A stretch of DNA of 64,000 bases. It comes from Lentisphaera profundi. GTDB lineage: Bacteria; Verrucomicrobiota; Lentisphaeria; Lentisphaerales; Lentisphaeraceae. The first letter of the stretch is position 1. Every line of letters starts with the position of its first letter. The stretch is taken from positions 2,728,001-2,792,000 of the forward strand of contig NZ_CP117811.1 in assembly GCF_028728065.1 (NCBI RefSeq). Direction: 5' to 3'. The notes beneath the pieces are model-generated. The model had not been told where the DNA came from. It searched no databases and was given only the letters and a program-made list of their open reading frames with translations. The position numbers and the translations under genes are program-made. This document shows positions 36,306 to 44,795 of the stretch, piece by piece.

Positions 36306-36938
36306 ATGAAAAAGAATAAGATACGCAAAAAGTATTATCAATATGTGATGGAGCATATGGCTCCACCGACAAAACTAAAAACTTTTTTGGATTTTGCAGA
36401 TTTACAGAAAGAGGATTTTTATGAGAAATATAATTCCCTCAGGCAAGTAGAATTAGATATATGGAAAAAATCCTTAAAAGACGTCTTGAGTCATTTGGCG
36501 AATACAGAAGATTTCTTGGCCTATAATCAACGTAACAAAGGTCTAGCATTTATGTTTTCCTGGTTTGAGTTCATGAATTCAAATCAAGACTTTTTCAGGA
36601 ACTGTAAAACTTTGCGAAGTCCGCATTTTATCTATGGCTCAAATGATTTTAAAAAAGTGCTAAAAGCTTTCATTAAGAAAATAATTAAAACTGGAGTGGC
36701 TTCTCAAGAGTTTAAAGAAAGAGGTTTAGATCCTAAATATATGTGTGAGATGTTCATGGGCTTGTTCTTCATGAATTTGCGTAAGTGGCAAACTTGCTCC
36801 AAAAAGAAATCAAAAAAACAAGATGATTTTATGGATGCACTCACCGAAAAAAGTATGATCTTTTTTTTCGATAGTCTAGCGCCCAATCTCTTTGATACAT
36901 TTATCGATTTAATGAAGCATCAACGGTCGCGTAAGTGA
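36306..36938 (+). CDS. TetR-like regulator (degenerate N-terminus), partner of the ABC1 kinase
   Basis: This all-helical 210-residue protein has a segment FYEKYNSLRQVELDIWKK (about 38-55) that resembles the end of a TetR helix-turn-helix (FYKYFSSLEELEKAIW). A helical C-terminal region like TetR ligand domains follows. The first DNA-binding helices are basic (MKKNKIRKKYYQYVMEHM) but atypical. The stop overlaps the start of the ABC1 kinase (4 bp), so they are co-translated. In Bacteroidetes a similar TetR-ABC1 pair is common. DNA binding is inference. Confidence 0.6.
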   Translation: MKKNKIRKKYYQYVMEHMAPPTKLKTFLDFADLQKEDFYEKYNSLRQVELDIWKKSLKDVLSHLANTEDFLAYNQRNKGLAFMFSWFEFMNSNQDFFRNCKTLRSPHFIYGSNDFKKVLKAFIKKIIKTGVASQEFKERGLDPKYMCEMFMGLFFMNLRKWQTCSKKKSKKQDDFMDALTEKSMIFFFDSLAPNLFDTFIDLMKHQRSRK

Positions 36939-38230
36939 AGTCACTTAAATCAATTCCATCGGGCAAAGTGAGTCGGGCGGGAAAAGTAGCAGTGGCAGGC
37001 CTGAAAATTGGTGGCAATTATTTAAAGCATTACGGCAAAAAAGTAAGTAATCAAAATCCAAGCAAAGAAGATCTGGATAAAGATAATGCCGCCGATGTCT
37101 ACAATTGCTTAAGCCAAATGAAAGGTAGTGCATTGAAAGTAGCGCAAATGCTCAGTATGGATAGAGGAGCTTTACCTAAAGCCTATACAGATCAATTTGC
37201 CATGGCTCAGTATCAATCACCACCTTTATCAGCACCCCTAGTGACTAAGTTGATCAAACGTGAGTTGGGAAAAGAAGCGTCAAAGGTATTTGATGAATTT
37301 AGTCCTATCGCTATGCGGGCAGCCTCTATTGGTCAAGTTCACAAAGCTAAATATAAAGGAGAGGAAGTAGCGATTAAATTGCAGTACCCTGGCGTAGCAG
37401 AAAGTATTTCCTCCGATTTAAAATTAGTGAAGCCCTTTGCACTGAAGTTGTTGAAACTCAAATCTAAAGACGTGAAAATGTACTTTAAAGAAGTTGAGAA
37501 AAAAATGTTAGAGGAGACTAATTACAAACAGGAGATGCAGCAAGGCATAAGTATTGCCGAGAGTTGTAAAAGCCTTAAAGGAATTCGCTTTCCTAAATAC
37601 TATTCAAAATTAAGTACGGATCGTTTATTAGTGATGGAATGGTTACATGGTTTTCATTTAGATCATTTTTTTGATTCAGATATTACTCAAGAAGAAAGGA
37701 ATGATATTGGTCAGAAATTATGGGATTTTTATCAGTATCAAATGCATGAACTCAAATGGTTACATGCGGACCCTCATCCAGGAAACTTTTTGATTAATGA
37801 TAAAAAAGAATTAGCTGTGATTGATTTTGGTTGTATGAAAAAAGTTCCCCATGATTTTTATTTGAATTACTTTATGGGAGCAGATAAATCCCTCTTTGAT
37901 GATGAAGCCCGTTTTTATCAAAACCTGTTAGATTTAGAGATATTGAGGAAGGATGATAGCCCTAAAGCAGTAGATTTTTTCACTCAAAATTTCAGCAAAC
38001 TGATGCAAGTAGCCATGAAGCCTTTTCATTATACGGAGTTTGATTTTGCTGATGAAAGTTTTTTTATGGAGCTCTATGAACTAGGAGATCAAATTAAGCG
38101 TGCACAGGATAAAGCGGGACATTCACACAATCGAGGATCAAAGCATTTTATCTATACCAATAGAACTTATTATGGGGTCTATAACATATTATCATTGTTG
38201 AAAGCAAAAGTAAAAATAGTTAATACCTGA
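36935..38230 (+). CDS. ABC1/AarF/UbiB-family kinase-like protein
   Basis: The 431 residues show the ABC1 pattern: an N-terminal KxGQ-type segment (LSQMKGSALKVAQMLSMD), the Ala-rich loop AASIGQVHKAKYKGEEVAIKLQYPGV with the nucleotide Lys, LEETNYKQEMQQ, catalytic WLHADPHPGNFLIN and VIDFGCMKK. No membrane helix is visible at the C-terminus, unlike UbiB of E. coli. It may be an atypical ATPase or kinase acting on lipid or quinone metabolism. It overlaps the TetR-like gene upstream. Confidence 0.88.
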   Translation: MKSLKSIPSGKVSRAGKVAVAGLKIGGNYLKHYGKKVSNQNPSKEDLDKDNAADVYNCLSQMKGSALKVAQMLSMDRGALPKAYTDQFAMAQYQSPPLSAPLVTKLIKRELGKEASKVFDEFSPIAMRAASIGQVHKAKYKGEEVAIKLQYPGVAESISSDLKLVKPFALKLLKLKSKDVKMYFKEVEKKMLEETNYKQEMQQGISIAESCKSLKGIRFPKYYSKLSTDRLLVMEWLHGFHLDHFFDSDITQEERNDIGQKLWDFYQYQMHELKWLHADPHPGNFLINDKKELAVIDFGCMKKVPHDFYLNYFMGADKSLFDDEARFYQNLLDLEILRKDDSPKAVDFFTQNFSKLMQVAMKPFHYTEFDFADESFFMELYELGDQIKRAQDKAGHSHNRGSKHFIYTNRTYYGVYNILSLLKAKVKIVNT

Positions 38231-38257
38231 ATCACGGGTTCAGACAATACCTAGACA

Positions 38258-38284
38258 TAAAAAAGGCCGGCCATGAGCCGGGCA
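38258..38284. terminator. Terminator between convergent ABC1 and porin genes
   Basis: On the minus strand CCGGC-TCATG-GCCGG is followed by CCTTTTTTAT. On the plus strand the mirror stem has a weaker T-rich tail. It lies between two convergent stops. Confidence 0.7.
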
Positions 38285-38307
38285 TTAATAAAACTTAATA
38301 ACTTGAG

Positions 38308-39591
38308 TTAAAAAACGTAATTGATCCAAGTTTCGAAGTAATTGGCATCTTGGTCGCTAACACCACCTCGTTCGTCGGCAGTGAGGTTCACTAAGCGCCC
38401 CCCGAAATTCAAGTGCTCCGTTAAATTGTAACTTCCGCCAAACTGAAATTCCCAAATATTATGATAAGTATCATTCTCTTCAGGGGTATAAAGTCCTGCG
38501 GTAAAACCTAGGGTCCATTTTTCCTCGTGAAAACCAACTCGGCCAAAATAGATATCCGTTCCCTTTGTTCCATAAAGCGGGTTGTAGTCAATAATTTCGA
38601 TATCTCCAAGTCCACCATCATGATAGAGTACATTAGTGAAATAGCGGTAACCCCAAGAAGGGCTGTTGTTTTTAGAGTTATCACCAAATTTTGAGTAACC
38701 TAAGTCAAATTTCCATTTTTCACGATGGTAGAAAGGGTTGATACTGTAGTTAAAGCTACCTTTACCTTCATCATCATTTTCGGAATCTTCTTGGGCGTCT
38801 AGGTAGTAGGCAAATACTTTTGTCCCGTACTCGTAGGTATCCGTTTTATGGAATTGGATTGTTGTATCTAAACCATACCAACCAACATATTGATCTTGGT
38901 AGTAGGCATAAGGATTCATTTTGATTTTATCCGTAACTTGGATGGTGGTCTCTGCAAAATAAATTGTACTATCCACATCATCGTTATAGCCCCATTGACT
39001 TTGATCATCAGCAGAAGTGTAATCAACAACGTAATCATTATAGTAGTAAGCTAATTTATCGATCGCACCAATATCTACAGAGAATTTTTCATTTTTATAA
39101 TGCAAGTAAAGACCTTGACCATAGTTAGGATCAAAGCGCTGAGCAATATTGCGAACATTAAATCGACCGCCTTGGAGGAATAAGTCCTCAGTGAAGTTGT
39201 AGCGTAGAAATGAATCTGTGAAATAGATGTCTTGAGAATCGGGATACTTTTCATCATAAGTATCCTGTAAATCCCATGTTTTGGCATGAGCATGTACCCC
39301 AACGCCAAATTGCCATTTACTAATTTCTGGAGATATATAATTACCTTCTATATAAGTACTGGAATAGCCTACGGTTTTACCACCATCCACACGATTAAAA
39401 ATAAGTCGATCGTTATCTTTTGCTTGACCCACACTAGTGAAGTTCCCGAGAGCCACACGTGATTCTCCAGATTCTAACCATGAGATAAAATTATCAACGT
39501 CGGTCTCAGGTTTCGAGCTAAATTCTTCGGCCATAGTACTGAGGCTTAAGCAAGCACATAAGAATGCCATACTATAATTTACAAACTTCAC
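38308..39591 (-). CDS. Outer-membrane beta-barrel porin-like protein
   Basis: The protein has a signal peptide (KFVNYSMAFLCACLSLSTMA) and then about 400 residues of alternating aromatic beta-strands with Asp/Asn/Gly-rich loops. It ends on a strand closed by Phe (ETWINYVF), the typical C-terminal OMP signal. The OprD or alginate-porin class is suggested by the FNVRNIAQRFDPNYGQGLYLHYKN strand order, but this is not certain. The GTG at 39591 is taken as start (AGGAG eight bases upstream); an in-frame GTG at 39618 lacks a good site. It is monocistronic. Confidence 0.75.
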   Translation of the reverse strand: MKFVNYSMAFLCACLSLSTMAEEFSSKPETDVDNFISWLESGESRVALGNFTSVGQAKDNDRLIFNRVDGGKTVGYSSTYIEGNYISPEISKWQFGVGVHAHAKTWDLQDTYDEKYPDSQDIYFTDSFLRYNFTEDLFLQGGRFNVRNIAQRFDPNYGQGLYLHYKNEKFSVDIGAIDKLAYYYNDYVVDYTSADDQSQWGYNDDVDSTIYFAETTIQVTDKIKMNPYAYYQDQYVGWYGLDTTIQFHKTDTYEYGTKVFAYYLDAQEDSENDDEGKGSFNYSINPFYHREKWKFDLGYSKFGDNSKNNSPSWGYRYFTNVLYHDGGLGDIEIIDYNPLYGTKGTDIYFGRVGFHEEKWTLGFTAGLYTPEENDTYHNIWEFQFGGSYNLTEHLNFGGRLVNLTADERGGVSDQDANYFETWINYVF

Positions 39592-39828
39592 AATAATCAC
39601 TCCTGGTTTTTCTGACACATAATTACTAGACCTATAAGTATATATTTATAAAATAATGGCTTAGGAATAGTGATGCCAAATTTTTTGCAGATAAAGTTAT
39701 ATATTTACACAGACAAAGCGGTATTTTTATGAGCTCTATTTTTTCCATTGCACATGAAATAGGTTAAGATTTGATTTCCGCTTTTCTTTCTTATCGAAAT
39801 TTTAAGACCAAGAATATTAACTTAAAGA

Positions 39829-39850
39829 AGCTCACGGATTCAGGATAAAG
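39829..39850 (+). repeat. 22-bp dispersed repeat, copy 2
   Basis: Identical to 15188-15209. It lies 27 bp before the left end of the IS4-type element, so it is probably not part of the element. Confidence 0.6.
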
Positions 39851-39876
39851 ACGCTCTTTAATCAGTAAAGAAATTT

Positions 39877-41197
39877 CACAGCCATCCCATAAAAATAACT
39901 AAGCTATGAAAAATCTAGCTTCAGATGTTTCTTTTAATAACGACAAAAAAAGGAGTCCATCATGAAGCCAGACAAAAGTAATGTATGTAGTCTCAAACAA
40001 ATCTGCCAATTAATTCCAGGACATTTAGTTCAAAAACTTGCAGATAAGCACGGAATCAAAACTCGTAAGTTTAGTCCTTGGAGCCATGTTCTAACCTTAC
40101 TTTATGCTCAGTTATCTCATTCTCTGAGCTTAAATGATATTTGCGATAGCCTTCAAAATCATAGTGGAAGCCTTGAGCCTATACGAGGCGCGACAGTCCC
40201 GAAACGAAATACCTTATCTAACGCAAATAGAACTCGTAATGCCGACATGGCAGAAGAACTTTTCTGGAGTGTTCTTAATCACTTACAGAATAAGTATGCG
40301 GGCTTTGGTATTCAGCAAAAATATACTGGTTTTCCTAGACGTTTCAAAAAAGCAATTCACGCGGTGGATTCTACAACTATCCAGCTTGTTGCTAATTGTA
40401 TGCCATGGGCAAAACATCGTCGTCGTAAAGCTGCGGCTAAATGTCACATGAAGCTTAACTTACAAAATTTCTTACCTTCTTTCGCTATTGTAAAAGCTGC
40501 GAACACTCATGATTCAACGGAAGCAAAGGAATTATGTGCAGGAATGTTACCTGGAGAAATAGTGGTTTTTGATAAGGCTTACGTGGATTATAAACATCTC
40601 TTTCACCTCAATGAACGTAAAGTATTTTGGGTTACTCGGGCAAAAGATAATATGAGCTACGAGATTATTGAAAATATCTCTGAAGCCAAAGGTTCTATCA
40701 TCCGTGATCAGCGTATTCGTCTCAAAGGTACGAAAACTCAACTGCATTACCCGACAGAATTACGACTTGTCGAAGCTGAAGTAGAAATTGACGGAAAACT
40801 TAAGAAAATGGTTTTCATTACTAACAACTTTAAATGGGCTCCCAGTTCAGTCGCACAAATCTATAAATCACGTTGGGGAATCGAAGTGTTTTTCAAACAG
40901 ATCAAACAAACATTGCAAATATCTGATTTCCTTGGCCATAACGAAAATGCCATTCGGTGGCAAGTTTGGACAGCATTATTGACTTACGTGCTTTTGCGAT
41001 TTTTAGCATTTCAAAGTAAGTGGAAATATTCTTTCTCAAGAATATTCACCGTTATCCGTGGCGTACTATGGTCAAGGCTTGAATTGTACTCAGTCCTCAA
41101 ATCCTGTGGGACAGCCAGTGACCCACCAAGGCTATACTCAACTCCTCCTCAGCAGTATTTGCCGGGATTTACATAAATCTATGGGACAGCCAATGAC
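39877..41197 (+). mobile_element. IS4-family insertion sequence (approximate ends)
   Basis: One transposase gene is flanked by imperfect inverted ends: left CACAGCCATCCCATA (39877-39891) and right TATGGGACAGCCAATG (41180-41195). The right-end motif TGGGACAGCCAATGAC (41182-41197) recurs with one mismatch (TGGGACAGCCAGTGAC) at 41106-41121, inside the 3' end of the gene. No target duplication could be identified, so the true ends are uncertain. Confidence 0.65.
39962..41176 (+). CDS. IS4-family transposase (DUF4372-type N-terminus)
   Basis: The 404-residue DDE transposase opens with an N-terminal domain of the DUF4372 type (LIPGHLVQKLADKHGIKTRKFSPWSHVLTLL). The first Asp is in HAVDSTTIQL and the second in VVFDKAYVDYKHL. 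The IS4 signature YKSRWGIEVFFKQIKQTL is the Y-2-R-3-E-6-K motif with the catalytic Glu. The full frame is open, so the enzyme may be functional. A strong AGGAG precedes the ATG. Confidence 0.92.
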   Translation: MKPDKSNVCSLKQICQLIPGHLVQKLADKHGIKTRKFSPWSHVLTLLYAQLSHSLSLNDICDSLQNHSGSLEPIRGATVPKRNTLSNANRTRNADMAEELFWSVLNHLQNKYAGFGIQQKYTGFPRRFKKAIHAVDSTTIQLVANCMPWAKHRRRKAAAKCHMKLNLQNFLPSFAIVKAANTHDSTEAKELCAGMLPGEIVVFDKAYVDYKHLFHLNERKVFWVTRAKDNMSYEIIENISEAKGSIIRDQRIRLKGTKTQLHYPTELRLVEAEVEIDGKLKKMVFITNNFKWAPSSVAQIYKSRWGIEVFFKQIKQTLQISDFLGHNENAIRWQVWTALLTYVLLRFLAFQSKWKYSFSRIFTVIRGVLWSRLELYSVLKSCGTASDPPRLYSTPPQQYLPGFT

Positions 41198-41474
41198 TGA
41201 GCCTTAATCAAAACCAAAACATCCATCTAATAAATAGAAGGTATTTACACAGGGAAATGTATTAAAGAGTCAGTTTTTCCTGCTCTATGGGATGACTGTA
41301 AAGAACTTTTTATAAAAAAAACAAAAAAATCAATGAAGGATAAAAATTTAACTTAAAATCAAAGAATTTTTATTAATGCGTCTTCCGAAGGCTTTGAGTG
41401 AGGTACTTAGCTCTTGCGAGAGCGAACTTACACTTCTATAATTCATAATGATTTTGTGAAACTAAGGAAAATTT

Positions 41475-42908
41475 ATGATCAATGAAGTAGAATGGTTCTG
41501 TTATCTTGGAGCAGAAAATCAATTTTTTGATAAAGCTACGATTATTCAATTAATGGAAATTAGCCAAGAAGATGTAGATTTAATGAGCTTTGCTCAAGCG
41601 GTCTTGGATAATGAATTAGCGAGTCTCGAGAGTGTGCAACAACTGCTAGAGCATTCGACCTATTACGCGAATGAACAAGGTCCTTGCCCGAATAGTCTAT
41701 TGGCCGGAGGAGGAGCAGAAGCAGCCGCTCCAAGTCAAGCGCCTGCCCCGGCGCGAGATCCCAATAGTGGCTACCCTTTTTCAACAGTAGGTTTTCCCGA
41801 TTTAAGTCAGGCAGCTGATTTGAGTATGGAAGAATGTAAAGAATTGATGATTCAATTTTTACAGGCAGCTCGTCGCAACGGCTCTTCAGATGCACATTTA
41901 TCAGCAGAAGCCTACCCTTTTGTACGTCATTTTGGTCTTAATTATCTTTTGAAGGATCAGGTAATAATGACTCCAGAGATGGCCAAGAAACTCAATCTTT
42001 CTTTATTAACAGAAGCTCAGCTCAAAGATTTTGAAGAGACAAGTGATTTAGATTATTGTTATTCATTCTCTAGAACTGAACGTTATCGAACGAATGTCAT
42101 GGTCCATAATGACGGAATAGAAGGAAGTTACCGAATTGTAAGTGAGGGGATAAAAACCCTTTCAGAACTCGGTTTTCAAGATCCGTCAGTCTTAGAGAAA
42201 TTAACGACTTATCATCAGGGCTTGATTTTGATTACAGGGCCTGCCAGTAGTGGAAAGACCACAACATTAGCCGCCATGGTAGATTTGATTAATAAAGCGA
42301 GAAAAGATCATATCATCACTGTTGAAGATCCGATAGAAATTTTGATCCCCTCAAAAGATTGTAACGTGAGTCAGCGTGAGTTATATACGGGAACCAAAAG
42401 TTTTGCGAATGCCTTGAAAGCAGCCTTACGTGAAGATCCAGACATTATTGTCCTTGGTGAAATGCGAGATTTAGAAACTATTGAAATGGGGCTTTCAGCA
42501 GCTGAAACAGGTCACTTGGTGATTGGTACGCTACACACGAATAGTGCAGCGGCTACTTTAGATCGTATTTTGGATGTATTCCCACCGGATCAACAGCCAC
42601 AAATTAGAGCCATGGTAGCAGAAAGTTTACGCGGAGTCATTTGTCAATATTTAGTACCAAATATAGATGAGACGGGCCTGCTGATGGCACCAGAAATTTT
42701 GATTGGTAATATAGCTGTAGCCAACCTGATTAAAGATAATAAAACTTCGCAACTGACTTCCGTTATTGAAGTGGGAAAAAAGCAGGGCATGGTTTTGAAA
42801 GAAGATTCGTTTTTACGCCTTTATAAAGAAGGAAAAATTTCAGCTGAAATAGCTTTGCCACATATTGTTTCAGATGCAAAGCGCCGCGAAATAGACGGCG
42901 GAAAATAG
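41475..42908 (+). CDS. PilT/PilU-type secretion ATPase with N-terminal extension
   Basis: The 477 residues have a poorly conserved N-terminal ~110-residue part, including an Ala/Pro linker (AGGGAEAAAPSQAPAPARDP). A PilT-type ATPase core follows: Walker A GPASSGKTTTLAAM, ASP box ITVEDPIEIL, Walker B IIVLGEMRDLETIEM and His box GHLVIGTLHTNSAA. It powers pilus retraction or a related secretion motor at the inner membrane. The extension is not in standard PilT and may tune its partner contacts. A second PilT gene follows 9 bp later. Confidence 0.88.
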   Translation: MINEVEWFCYLGAENQFFDKATIIQLMEISQEDVDLMSFAQAVLDNELASLESVQQLLEHSTYYANEQGPCPNSLLAGGGAEAAAPSQAPAPARDPNSGYPFSTVGFPDLSQAADLSMEECKELMIQFLQAARRNGSSDAHLSAEAYPFVRHFGLNYLLKDQVIMTPEMAKKLNLSLLTEAQLKDFEETSDLDYCYSFSRTERYRTNVMVHNDGIEGSYRIVSEGIKTLSELGFQDPSVLEKLTTYHQGLILITGPASSGKTTTLAAMVDLINKARKDHIITVEDPIEILIPSKDCNVSQRELYTGTKSFANALKAALREDPDIIVLGEMRDLETIEMGLSAAETGHLVIGTLHTNSAAATLDRILDVFPPDQQPQIRAMVAESLRGVICQYLVPNIDETGLLMAPEILIGNIAVANLIKDNKTSQLTSVIEVGKKQGMVLKEDSFLRLYKEGKISAEIALPHIVSDAKRREIDGGK

Positions 42909-42917
42909 GAGAATATT

Positions 42918-44000
42918 ATGGCAGCAAGAATGGATGGTTTTTTGCACTACCTCTTTGATAAGGGTGGATCAGATTTACACTTATTGAGTAATCACGTACC
43001 TAAAATCCGCAAAAGTGGTAACCTGGTGGCAATGGAAGGAGAAGGTGTCATTGGTGCAGACGAAATGGAAGGGATTTTAAAAGAAATCTGCCCCGATGCA
43101 AAATGGAAGCAATATGTTGAGAATTTTGACCTGGATTTTGCCTATGAAATCCCGGGAGTTGCTCGTTTTCGTGTGAACTATATGCGTACCGTAGATGGTA
43201 TGGCATCGGTGATGCGTACGATTCCGACAGAAATTTTAACTATGGAACAATTAAACCTACCAGATACCTTTAAAGATGTGGTTGAACAGGGACCTGGTCT
43301 GATTTTAGTGACAGGACCTACGGGTTCGGGTAAATCGACGACTTTGGCGGCAATGATTAATCATATTAATGAGACCCAAAGTAAACATATCATTACGATT
43401 GAAGATCCACTAGAATTCGTTCACCCTAATAAAAAAAGTATTATTGTGCAGCGAGAAGTTCACGATCATACGACTTCATTTAATATGGCTCTAAAAGGGG
43501 CGATGCGTGCCGACCCTGATATTGTCCTTGTTGGTGAAATGCGAGATCCGGAAACGATTGGTTTGGCACTCTCTTGTGCGGCCATGGGGCTGATGGTATT
43601 TGGAACCTTGCACACCAATAATGCGCCTAAAACGATTGACCGTATTATCGGTGCTTTCCCAGCAAAGCAACAACCTCAGGTTCGTGCGATGTTAGCAAGT
43701 AGTCTGCGTACTATTATTTCGCAGTTGCTCTGTAAGACGACTGATGGTAAACGCTGTGCCTCTCATGAAATTCTACTGTTTCACCCGGCATTACCTGGTT
43801 TGATCCGCGAGGGTAAATTAAGTAGTATTCGTGGCCTCATTGAGGGTGGCGTTAAGAAGGGTATGAAAACAATGGATATGGATTTATTACGCCTCTATAA
43901 AGAGGGACGTATTTCTGGTGAAGAAGCCTATATGAAAGCTGCTGAAAAAGTGACTTTTCAAGATTTCTTACCACCAGGGTACTTCGGTGATAAAACATAG
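42918..44000 (+). CDS. pilT: Twitching-motility retraction ATPase PilT
   Basis: The 360 residues are of ordinary PilT length. They show GGSDLHLLSNHVPKIRKSGNL, the arginine-rich N-domain, Walker A GPTGSGKSTTLAAM, ITIEDPLEFVH, Walker B IVLVGEMRDPETI, the His box FGTLHTNNAPKTIDRII and FPAKQQPQVRAMLASSLR. PilT hexamers depolymerise type IV pili. It forms an operon with the extended PilT-type ATPase before it; no other pilus gene is adjacent. It is followed by a terminator. Confidence 0.92.
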   Translation: MAARMDGFLHYLFDKGGSDLHLLSNHVPKIRKSGNLVAMEGEGVIGADEMEGILKEICPDAKWKQYVENFDLDFAYEIPGVARFRVNYMRTVDGMASVMRTIPTEILTMEQLNLPDTFKDVVEQGPGLILVTGPTGSGKSTTLAAMINHINETQSKHIITIEDPLEFVHPNKKSIIVQREVHDHTTSFNMALKGAMRADPDIVLVGEMRDPETIGLALSCAAMGLMVFGTLHTNNAPKTIDRIIGAFPAKQQPQVRAMLASSLRTIISQLLCKTTDGKRCASHEILLFHPALPGLIREGKLSSIRGLIEGGVKKGMKTMDMDLLRLYKEGRISGEEAYMKAAEKVTFQDFLPPGYFGDKT

Positions 44001-44021
44001 ATTGAAAGTATAATTTTTCAT

Positions 44022-44051
44022 AAAAAGCGCCTCATCATGCGGCGCTTTTTT
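44022..44051. terminator. Bidirectional terminator after pilT
   Basis: AAAAAGCGCC, loop TCATCATGC, GGCGCTTTTTT: a strong stem with A- and T-tracts between the convergent pilT and MBL-hydrolase genes. Confidence 0.9.
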
Positions 44052-44126
44052 ATTGGATAGAGAAGAAGTGAAATAGGCGTTCGTCGTCCCCAAAAACACG
44101 ACATGTCTATAGCTCTATAAAGTTAA

Positions 44127-44795
44127 TTACGAGACAGGGCCGTAAGGCATGGAGCGATAGTGCTTGTTCATGCGGTAATCGACGAATCCATGAAGAGTTT
44201 TTATATTGAAAAAAGGATTGCCATTGAGTTGCTGGCCAATCGTACTACTAGGACAAGTCGCGTAATCATGGCCAGGTAAAACTGTCATTTCTGGGGCAAA
44301 GCTTTTACCAATTTTATTGAGCGTATGATACATCGCTTCAGGATCGCCTCCTCGTAAATTACAGCGACCGCAACCATAGACAAAAACCGTGTCTCCAGTA
44401 AATAAATTACCATCGAGTTCGTAGCATACCGATCCAGGTGTGTGACCCGGTGTATGATGAATTTTAAGCTCAGTCGAACCTAACTTCAAATGATCGCCTC
44501 CGGAGTGAAGAGTGGCATTGCGGCCAGCACCACCCCAAAAACGATCTTCAATTTTGTGGACGTGAAGCTGGGCATCAGTACGATGCAGAACTTCATCAAC
44601 GCCATTGACATGATCATAATGACTATGAGTAAGAAAAATCTGTGTTATCACACCTTCCATCTTATCGGCCGCATTAAAAATAGCATCCACATCCCAAGCG
44701 GGATCAATAACGGCAATCTCATTCGTCTTTTTATCTTTAATTAGATAAATCAAATTATCCATGTGACCTAATTTGAGGCTTTTAATTTCATACAT
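44127..44795 (-). CDS. MBL-fold hydrolase, glyoxalase-II-like
   Basis: The protein has the metallo-beta-lactamase motif THSHYDHVNG (HxHxDH), then HTPGHTPGSVCYEL, LFTGDTVFVYGCGRCNLRGGDP and VLPGHDYATCP, which bind two metals. The LRGGDPEAMYHTLNKI region resembles hydroxyacylglutathione-hydrolase-like and persulfide-dioxygenase-like enzymes. The ATG at 44795 is chosen because GGAGGA sits before it; the frame is open further. The start overlaps the ABC exporter stop by 8 bp, so translation is coupled. Confidence 0.85.
   Translation of the reverse strand: MYEIKSLKLGHMDNLIYLIKDKKTNEIAVIDPAWDVDAIFNAADKMEGVITQIFLTHSHYDHVNGVDEVLHRTDAQLHVHKIEDRFWGGAGRNATLHSGGDHLKLGSTELKIHHTPGHTPGSVCYELDGNLFTGDTVFVYGCGRCNLRGGDPEAMYHTLNKIGKSFAPEMTVLPGHDYATCPSSTIGQQLNGNPFFNIKTLHGFVDYRMNKHYRSMPYGPVS

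Noticed and set aside
39829-39850. 22-bp repeat as the IS4 end
   Set aside because: The inverted end motif CAGCCATCCCATA lies further right and the other copy of the 22-mer has no transposase, so the repeat is probably not an IS terminus.
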